Assembly: GCF_016862195.1 (NCBI RefSeq)
Contig: NZ_BOMM01000008.1
Coordinates: 186,001 to 250,000, forward strand
Direction of reading: 5' to 3'
Length of the DNA: 64,000 nt
Source of the DNA: Paractinoplanes ferrugineus
GTDB taxonomy: Bacteria > Actinomycetota > Actinomycetes > Mycobacteriales > Micromonosporaceae
Positions 57,929 through 64,000 of this stretch are shown in pieces (within the stretch, counting starts at the first letter, position 1; the number at the start of each line of letters is the position of its first letter). Below the pieces are notes generated by a model. That model saw only the letters and a list, made by a program, of their open reading frames with translations. It had not been told where the DNA came from and did not search any database. The position numbers and the translations under genes were made by a program.

Positions 57929-59734
57929 ATGCGCTTGCGAAACTGGATCACGGTTGTGATCTCGGTTCTGCTGCTGGCCGCGGCCGGCACGGTCGGCTTT
58001 CTGGTGAACCGGTCCGCGTTGCGCGCGGCCGATTCGGTGCACCGGTCCGACTCCCAGGCGCTGGCGGTCAACAACGGCCTGCTGACCAAGCAGTTGCAGC
58101 TTCTCTCGGCCAAGGAACTCTCGTCCTTCCTCGCCGATCATGTGCTGCACCTGGGCCGCAACAGTGCCGCCGACAGGCAGACCCTGGCGACGCTGGTCGC
58201 CAAGAGCTCCACGTTCGCGTACGGCGCGCTGATCACCGACCTGAGTGGCGACGTACTCACCGCGAGCCGGGCCAGTGGCCTGCCGGCGCCGACCGACGAG
58301 GCCTGGAAGCCGCTGCGGGCGGCCCTGCTGGCCGGGCAGCCCGGGTTCTCCTCGATCATGAAGGTGGGCGACACCTACCTGGAGGCGGTGGCGGTGCCGA
58401 TCGTGGTCGGCGAGGCCCCGGCGGGCCTGCTCATCGGCCTGAACGCGGTCGCGTCGACCTCCCTTCAGCAGTACCTGGAAACGCTCAAGGACGACACCCA
58501 CACGACGGTGGTGGCCGACTCGACAGGCACGATCGCCGCCACCGACGACGCCGGCGCGGTCGGTTCGAAGGTGGCCGATCGGATCCGCCAGGCGATCTCC
58601 GGCGCCCCGACCACCGGCACGTTCGTCGAATACGAGGCCGGTGGGACCGGCATGGTCGCGATCGTGGTCGGGCAGCTGCCGGGCGGCTACGCCTATGTGC
58701 GGACCCAGACCAAGGTGTCGTTCGACGGCGCCGTGCACGCCAAGAGCCAGACCCTGAACATGACGCTGCTCGCGATGCTGCTGATCGGCGTGGCCGCGGT
58801 GTTGATGCTCGGTTACCGCACGACTGTGCAGCGCCGCCGGGCCGACGAGCGGTTCCAGGCCCTCTTCCAGCACGCCCCCGACATGGTGTCGGTGCTCGAC
58901 CTGGGCGGCCGGATCGCGTACTCGAGCCCGAGCGCCGGCGCGATCCTGGGCTTCCCGACCGGCCGGCTGGTCGGCACGAGCGTCTTCGACATCGTGCACC
59001 CGGACGATCGCTCCTACATGGTTCAGCAGTTCGCCGAGCTGATGAAGGAGAAGAACGGCGTGCTGCGGCTGCAGTGCCGGGTGCGGCCGGCGACCGGCGA
59101 ATACCGCTGGTTCGAGTTCACCGCCTCCAACCAGATGGACAATCCGTCGCTGGCCGGCATCGTCATCAACGCCCGTGACATCTCGGAGAACCGGGCGTTC
59201 CAGGAGCGGCTCGAGTTCGAGGCGCAGCACGACGCGCTCACCGGCCTGCCGAACCGCCGGCGCATGCAGGACGTGCTCGGGGCCAGCCTGCGGTACGACT
59301 CGGTGGCGGTGCTCTTCGTCGACCTCGACGGCTTCAAGCCGGTGAACGACGCGCACGGCCACGAGGCCGGCGACGAACTCCTGCGCCAGGTGGCGGCCCG
59401 GCTGAGTTCTTGTGTACGGGAGGGCGACGTGCTCTCCCGGGTCGGCGGCGACGAGTTCGTCGTGCTGATGCCGGGCGTGCTCGACCCCGGCGCCGTCGAG
59501 GCGACCAGCTCCCGGATCCGCTCGGCGATCGAGGCCCCGTTCGTGATCGACGGCAACGAGGTGCGGATCGGCGCGAGCGTCGGCGTGCACCTGGCTCCGC
59601 TCGCCTGCGACCCCGACGAGGCGCTGCGGGCGGCCGACCACGCGATGTACACGATCAAGAAGGCCGGCGGCGGTCGAGCGCTGGGTGAGCCGGTGGTCGC
59701 GGGGGTCAGCGGGAGGCACCGCGCCGAGCCGTGA
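57929..59734 (+). CDS. Membrane PAS-GGDEF diguanylate cyclase
   Basis: 601 residues. A membrane helix (about 7-27), an extracytoplasmic dCache/CHASE-like sensor (about 30-260), a second helix (about 275-295), then PAS (RFQALFQHAPDMVSVLDLGG) and GGDEF with an intact RVGGDEFVVL (about residue 510). There is no EAL domain. It makes cyclic-di-GMP in response to an outside signal. The ATG follows GAGGAGG. Unlike the 25451 protein, it has no hydrolase half. Confidence 0.92.
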   Translation: MRLRNWITVVISVLLLAAAGTVGFLVNRSALRAADSVHRSDSQALAVNNGLLTKQLQLLSAKELSSFLADHVLHLGRNSAADRQTLATLVAKSSTFAYGALITDLSGDVLTASRASGLPAPTDEAWKPLRAALLAGQPGFSSIMKVGDTYLEAVAVPIVVGEAPAGLLIGLNAVASTSLQQYLETLKDDTHTTVVADSTGTIAATDDAGAVGSKVADRIRQAISGAPTTGTFVEYEAGGTGMVAIVVGQLPGGYAYVRTQTKVSFDGAVHAKSQTLNMTLLAMLLIGVAAVLMLGYRTTVQRRRADERFQALFQHAPDMVSVLDLGGRIAYSSPSAGAILGFPTGRLVGTSVFDIVHPDDRSYMVQQFAELMKEKNGVLRLQCRVRPATGEYRWFEFTASNQMDNPSLAGIVINARDISENRAFQERLEFEAQHDALTGLPNRRRMQDVLGASLRYDSVAVLFVDLDGFKPVNDAHGHEAGDELLRQVAARLSSCVREGDVLSRVGGDEFVVLMPGVLDPGAVEATSSRIRSAIEAPFVIDGNEVRIGASVGVHLAPLACDPDEALRAADHAMYTIKKAGGGRALGEPVVAGVSGRHRAEP

Positions 59735-59774
59735 GAGGGCACACTGGGGGTCTGATGACGAAAGGTGGCCCCCG

Positions 59775-61490
59775 GTGTCCCGGATCCTCTCTCGGCGTGA
59801 CCTCGACTTCCTGCTCTACGAGTGGCTCGGCGTCGAGGCGCTGACCTCGCGGGAGCGCTTCGCCGAGCACTCGCGGGAGACGTTCGACGCGTTCCTCGAC
59901 GTGTCGGCCCGGATCGCCGAGCGCGACTTCGCCCCGCACAACCGGCGAGCCGACCTGGTCGAGCCGACCTTCGACGGCGAGCGGGTGACGATCATCCCGG
60001 AGGTCGCGGCGGCGCTGGCCGTGTTCAACGAGTCCGGCCTGCTGTCGGCCGGCCTGGACGCCGAGGTGGGCGGCCTGCAGCTGCCCCACGTCGTGGCCCG
60101 CGCCTGCTTCATGTGGTTCCAGGCGGCCAACATCGCCACGGCGTCCTATCCGATGCTGTCCATCGGCAACGCGAGCCTGCTCCTCGCGCACGGCACGCCG
60201 GAGCAGATCGAGACCTACGCCAAGCCGATCCTCGACGGCCGTTTCACCGGCACGATGTGCCTGTCCGAGCCGCAGGCCGGCTCGTCGCTGAGCGACGTGA
60301 CGACCCGGGCCACCCCGTCCCCGGACGGCAGCTACCGGGTGACCGGCAGCAAGATGTGGATCTCCGGCGGGGACCACGAGCTGAGCGAGACGATCGTGCA
60401 TCTGGTGCTCGCTCGGGTGGCCGGCGCCCCGCCCGGGGTGAAGAGCCTGTCGCTGTTCGTCGTGCCCAAGCACCACGTGGCGGCGGACGGCACGGTCGGC
60501 GAGCGCAACGGCGTGGCGCTGTCCGGGCTCAACCACAAGATGGGCTATCGGGGTACGACCAACGCGGTGCTCTCGTTCGAGGACGCCACAGGTTACCTGG
60601 TGGGGCAGGAGGGACACGGCCTCGCCTACATGTTCCACATGATGAACGAGGCGCGGATCGGGGTGGGCGCGGGCGCGGTGGCCCTCGGCTACACCGGTTA
60701 CCTGCACGCCCTCGACTACGCGCGCGAGCGTCTGCAGGGGCGGCCGGTGGCGGCCAAGGACCCGGCGGCGCCACCGGTGCCGATCGTCGAGCATCCGGAC
60801 GTACGCCGCATGTTGCTCGCCTCCAAGGCGTACGTCGAGGGGGGTCTCGCCCTGGTGCTCTATGCGGCGAAGCTGCTGGACGAGTCGTCGGCCGAGAACG
60901 ACCTGCTGCTCGATGTGCTGACCCCGATCGTCAAGGCGTGGCCGTCGCAGTGGTGCCGGCTCGCCAACGATCACGCGATCCAGATCCACGGCGGTTACGG
61001 ATACACCCGCGAATATCCGGTGGAGCAGTTCTACCGGGACAACCGGCTGAACTCGATCCACGAGGGCACCGACGGCATCCAGGGTCTCGACCTGCTCGGC
61101 CGCAAGGTGCTCATGAAGGACGGGGCGGGGCTGGCCCTGCTCCTGGACCGCATCCGGGACGTCGCCCGGCGCAGTGAGCTGGGCGAGCGGGTCGTCGAGG
61201 TCGCCGACCGGGTCGCCACCACCACCGCCAAGCTGTGGGCCGACGGGAACCCGACGGTGGCCCTCGCCAACTCGACCGCCTACCTCGACGCCGTCGGCCA
61301 CCTCGTGATCGCCTGGATGTGGCTGTCGCAGCTCGAAGCCGTCGGGGACAAGACCGGCGATTTCTATGCGGGCAAACGCCTCGCCGCCCGCTATTTCATC
61401 ACCCACGAGCTACCCCGCACCGGCCCGCTGCTCGACCTGCTCGACTCGCGCGACACCCTGCTGGCCGACCTCGACCCGGCCACGTTGTGA
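59775..61490 (+). CDS. Acyl-CoA dehydrogenase
   Basis: 571 residues, the long AidB/ACAD form. The FAD and substrate-binding stretch is CLSEPQAGSSLSDVTTRA, then KMWISGGDHE, and the C-terminal GGYGYTREYPVEQFYRDNRLNSIHEGT. The catalytic base region falls near IHEGTDGIQ. It oxidises an acyl-CoA at the alpha-beta bond. GTG 59775 follows AAAGGTGG. The stop overlaps the LigD gene by four bases (GTGA). Confidence 0.93.
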   Translation: MSRILSRRDLDFLLYEWLGVEALTSRERFAEHSRETFDAFLDVSARIAERDFAPHNRRADLVEPTFDGERVTIIPEVAAALAVFNESGLLSAGLDAEVGGLQLPHVVARACFMWFQAANIATASYPMLSIGNASLLLAHGTPEQIETYAKPILDGRFTGTMCLSEPQAGSSLSDVTTRATPSPDGSYRVTGSKMWISGGDHELSETIVHLVLARVAGAPPGVKSLSLFVVPKHHVAADGTVGERNGVALSGLNHKMGYRGTTNAVLSFEDATGYLVGQEGHGLAYMFHMMNEARIGVGAGAVALGYTGYLHALDYARERLQGRPVAAKDPAAPPVPIVEHPDVRRMLLASKAYVEGGLALVLYAAKLLDESSAENDLLLDVLTPIVKAWPSQWCRLANDHAIQIHGGYGYTREYPVEQFYRDNRLNSIHEGTDGIQGLDLLGRKVLMKDGAGLALLLDRIRDVARRSELGERVVEVADRVATTTAKLWADGNPTVALANSTAYLDAVGHLVIAWMWLSQLEAVGDKTGDFYAGKRLAARYFITHELPRTGPLLDLLDSRDTLLADLDPATL

Positions 61491-62440
61491 GCACTTCGAC
61501 CACGGTCGAGGCCGGTGACCTCGAGGTCCGCGTCTCCAACCCGGACCGGATCTATTTCCCGGATCTCGGGCTGACCAAGCTCGACCTGGTCAACTACTAC
61601 CTGGCGGTCGGCGACGGCATCGTGCGGGCGCTGCGTGAGCGGCCGTGCATGATGCACCGTTTCCCGGCCGGCCTGGCCGGCGACAAGGTGCACCAGAAGC
61701 GCGTGCCGAACGGTGCGCCGCCCTGGCTCGAGACGGTGCGGGTGACGTTCCCGCGCTATCACCGGCACGCCGACGAGCTGTGCGTGACCAAGCTGGCCGA
61801 CGTCATCTGGGCGGTGCAGATGTCGACCGTCGAGTTCCACCCGTGGAACTCGCGCCGCGCCGACACCGAGAAACCCGACGAGTGGCGCATCGACCTCGAC
61901 CCGATGCCGGGGTGCTCCTACGACCGGGTGCGCCGGGTCGCCGGGGTGGCCCGTGAGGTTCTCGACGAGCTCGGCATCACCGGCTATCCGAAGACGTCCG
62001 GCGGTCGTGGCCTGCACATCTATGTGCGGATCAAGCCGGAGTGGGAGTTCGGCGAGGTGCGCCGGGCGGCCCTGGCGTTCGCCCGCGAGGTGGAGCGCCG
62101 CGCCCCCGACGAGGTGACGACGACCTGGTGGCGCAAGGACCGCGACCCGGCGAAGCTGTTCGTCGACTACAACCAGAACGCCCGCGACCACACGATCGCG
62201 AGTGCCTACTCGGTCCGGGGCGTCCCGGCCGCGACGGTCTCCACCCCGATCGACTGGGCCGAGATCGCCGACGCCGACCCGCGGGACTTCACCATCCAGA
62301 CCGTCCCGGCGCGCTTCGCCCGGTTGGGTGACCTGCACGCCAGGATCGACGACGTCGCCCACGATCTCAAGCCGCTGCTGGAGTGGGCCGACCGCGACGG
62401 CCTTGCCGTGGACGAGGCGGAGGCGGAGGCGGAGAGCTAG
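61487..62440 (+). CDS. LigD-type primase/polymerase domain protein (NHEJ)
   Basis: 317 residues, the stand-alone polymerase domain of LigD. Motifs: PDRIYFPDLGLTKLD at the start, the metal-binding Asp pair RIDLDPMPG, KTSGGRGLHIYV, and DYNQNARDHTIASAYSVRG. It adds nucleotides at DNA ends during non-homologous end joining and normally works with Ku and LigD ligase, which are not in the window. It overlaps an acyl-CoA dehydrogenase (GTGA), a functionally odd pair. The stop shares CTAG with the next, convergent gene. Confidence 0.92.
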   Translation: MSTSTTVEAGDLEVRVSNPDRIYFPDLGLTKLDLVNYYLAVGDGIVRALRERPCMMHRFPAGLAGDKVHQKRVPNGAPPWLETVRVTFPRYHRHADELCVTKLADVIWAVQMSTVEFHPWNSRRADTEKPDEWRIDLDPMPGCSYDRVRRVAGVAREVLDELGITGYPKTSGGRGLHIYVRIKPEWEFGEVRRAALAFAREVERRAPDEVTTTWWRKDRDPAKLFVDYNQNARDHTIASAYSVRGVPAATVSTPIDWAEIADADPRDFTIQTVPARFARLGDLHARIDDVAHDLKPLLEWADRDGLAVDEAEAEAES

Positions 62441-63621
62441 GGCTTGTAGGCGACCGAGGGGTCGAGCAGGCGCGCCCACGACGGGATCCACTGCGGGGCC
62501 CGCGCGTTGACCTCCTCCGCCAGGTTGGTGCGCCACGGGCCGGACACGCCGTCGTCCTCCCACCACCAGGGCCACGAGTCGTAGCGCCGCTCCACGCGTA
62601 CCTCACTGGTGGTCGTCTCCACCCGCAGCCACAGCCATCGCCCGTACCGTGGATCGGCCTCCGCCCGCCGCAGCGCCCGCGCCAGGTCGGTGAGCTCGCG
62701 GAACGACTGCCAGCGCGGCTCGTCGGCGCGCTCGGCCGGTGGATGGTCGCCGGGTTGCGCGCTGAGGCTGGTGGCGTCGGCGTAGACGAGCACGGTGCAC
62801 CGTTCGGGGTTGCGCGTGCGCATCCAGTCGACCAGGGCGTCCAGCGCGTCGGTGACCGGCGGAGCGGGTCGCCGCAGCTCGGTCGCGTCGCGCAGGGCCG
62901 TCCAGACGAGGCGGTCGTGCTCGCCCTCGCTGAGCCGCCGCACCCGCCGCATCGCCGGCCGCTCGCCCGGCTGGATGCGCGGCGGGCGGGTGCCCGCCGT
63001 GATGCCGCCCCGCCCGGCCGCGAACAGCGCCTTGGCCAGGTCGAGCGACTCGACGCGGCCCAGGAGCCGCTCGAAGGCTCCCGCCGAGACCTCGCCGCGG
63101 ACCGCCGCGGACAGCAGTTTCTCGGAGGCGTCGCGCACCTCGTCGCGCTCGGCCGGGGTGGGCAGCTCGTGCCGCCCCCAGTCGGTGATGATGTCGGCGA
63201 GCTCGCGCAGGGTGTTCTCGGTGCTGAGCACGGCGCCGACCGTCGGCACCAGGCCGTCGCCGATCCGATCCGAATATCGAGCGCGGGACCAGCGCCCCTC
63301 GGCGTGCCAGACGACGAAGCCGAGATCGTCGAGCTCGGTCAGCTCGTCCCACGGCAGCCAGTCGGGCGAGCCGTGGAGCACGTCGATCGGCGGGTCGGCG
63401 CTTTTCGTCGCACTGTGTTCGCGGTCATAGCCGAACAGCACCGCCCGGGCGCCGTCGAGCAGCGCGAGCCGGGCCCAGCTGCCCCCGTGGTCGTCGTGGT
63501 GGGCGCCCCGGTCGTCGACGAACCAGACGTCCGCGTAACCGATCCCGGTGAGCGCGGCGGCAATCGTCGCCCATCGGGTCCAGAGCAAGCCGGGCGCGGG
63601 GAGGTCCACGTCGGTGAGCAT
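62437..63621 (-). CDS. Unrecognised 394-residue protein
   Basis: I do not recognise the family. The N-terminal 120 residues are rich in Trp and Asp (GIGYADVWFVDDRGAHHDD). A helical middle part follows (TENTLRELADIITDWG), and the C-terminus has many aromatic residues (YDSWPWWWEDDG), loosely like DUF600 or other toxin-immunity proteins. No signal or membrane helix is visible. ATG 63621 is six bases after CACAGT. It is convergent with the LigD-polymerase gene and shares its stop tetramer CTAG. Confidence 0.6.
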   Translation of the reverse strand: MLTDVDLPAPGLLWTRWATIAAALTGIGYADVWFVDDRGAHHDDHGGSWARLALLDGARAVLFGYDREHSATKSADPPIDVLHGSPDWLPWDELTELDDLGFVVWHAEGRWSRARYSDRIGDGLVPTVGAVLSTENTLRELADIITDWGRHELPTPAERDEVRDASEKLLSAAVRGEVSAGAFERLLGRVESLDLAKALFAAGRGGITAGTRPPRIQPGERPAMRRVRRLSEGEHDRLVWTALRDATELRRPAPPVTDALDALVDWMRTRNPERCTVLVYADATSLSAQPGDHPPAERADEPRWQSFRELTDLARALRRAEADPRYGRWLWLRVETTTSEVRVERRYDSWPWWWEDDGVSGPWRTNLAEEVNARAPQWIPSWARLLDPSVAYKP

Positions 63622-63743
63622 CCGTCCACTGTGCCATGGAGCATGCCGGTTGCAGGACGGTGGTAACGACCTGACCTTGGTAAGCCGACCGGGTGGGCGG
63701 GCGATGGGACAACCGGCCCCCTGAACCCGACCGGAAACGGATC

Positions 63744-64000
63744 ATGCTTACCCACGCCCTCGGCTGCCTCGGCGCCGCGCTTTCCATGTCCCTGTCCTGG
63801 CCCCAGGTCTACAAGTCCTGCGTACAGCGTCGCACCGGCGGTCTCTCGCCGACGGCCGGCGCGCTCGGGGTGGCGATGCCCCTCGGGTGGATCACCTACG
63901 GACTGCTGAGCGGTGAACGGATCCAGATCATCACCAACACCGTCACCGGCACGGCGGGCCTGCTGATCGTGGTGGCGCTGCTCGCCACCCAGCCCGCGCT
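63744..64000 (+). CDS. PQ-loop / SemiSWEET-like transporter (5' part, runs off window)
   Basis: Read from ATG 63744 to the window edge, 85 codons, no stop. The PQ motif is SWPQVYKSC near residue 18, followed by hydrophobic segments GALGVAMPLGWITYGLLSG and GTAGLLIVVALLA. This fits one repeat of a PQ-loop protein; SemiSWEETs carry one repeat (about 90-100 residues), so the gene may end soon or continue with a second repeat. A sugar or small metabolite is the likely cargo; this is inference. Confidence 0.7.
   Translation, partial: MLTHALGCLGAALSMSLSWPQVYKSCVQRRTGGLSPTAGALGVAMPLGWITYGLLSGERIQIITNTVTGTAGLLIVVALLATQPA

Overview
The window is high-GC DNA with strong G/C third-codon preference, many GTG starts and dense 4-base start/stop overlaps. 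An Lsr2 homologue, a biotin synthase auxiliary protein, CebR-type operators, polyphosphate-glucokinase-like and LigD-polymerase genes, and tRNAs without encoded CCA all point to a filamentous actinomycete. The best guess is Micromonosporaceae (Actinoplanes-like); this is inferred from gene content only. There is no CRISPR array, insertion sequence, prophage or biosynthetic cluster. Most of the window is chromosomal housekeeping and accessory metabolism.

Layout. 1-6310: a lipid kinase cut by the window edge, a GAF protein, a PHP phosphoesterase, and the biotin locus (bioF-bioD leftward, bioB-bsaP rightward). 6580-9370: two ACT-domain proteins (one fused to a GNAT domain), then a small Cys-rich protein coupled to a RibD-like reductase. 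9399-15887: a cluster of DnaA-box-like sites followed by a tight HerA-SbcD-SbcC-NurA operon, which looks like an archaeal-style end-resection set. 15952-20738: an ECF sigma factor, its zinc anti-sigma factor and three exported proteins. 20985-28297: an AlkA-like glycosylase, a CNNM/CBS membrane protein, a ROK kinase, a HAD hydrolase, a methyltransferase and a GGDEF-EAL protein. 28298-31081: decayed sequence, an SDR, Lsr2 and a CebR-box-controlled GH12-CBM2 endoglucanase. 31140-38328: GMC oxidoreductase, alcohol dehydrogenase, LuxR regulator, acyl-CoA synthetase, EEP phosphatase and alpha/beta hydrolase. 38447-39054: three tRNA genes, one of them atypical, and a very small transcription unit. 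39083-45407: a DUF6745-like protein, an intradiol-dioxygenase-like protein, a second acyl-CoA synthetase, an ArnT-like glycosyltransferase, a frameshifted MpaB-like pseudogene and a MEDS/ATPase regulator. 45662-50371: a pyruvate-oxidase-like enzyme, then a fatty-acid desaturase divergent from a DesKR-like two-component pair across tandem palindromes. 50403-54964: a DUF6282 hydrolase, a GntR regulator and a divergent SsuA/THI5-type ABC importer. 54981-64000: BNR protein, membrane alpha/beta hydrolase, PAS-GGDEF sensor, acyl-CoA dehydrogenase, LigD-type polymerase, an unrecognised protein and a partial PQ-loop transporter.

Two themes cross the window. First, at least twelve genes start exactly six bases after a NANNNT hexamer (six of them TANNNT), usually with no Shine-Dalgarno sequence, which suggests widespread leaderless transcription. 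Second, the HerA/NurA/Mre11/Rad50-type operon is preceded by three same-orientation DnaA-box-like sites, a possible link between replication initiation and break repair.
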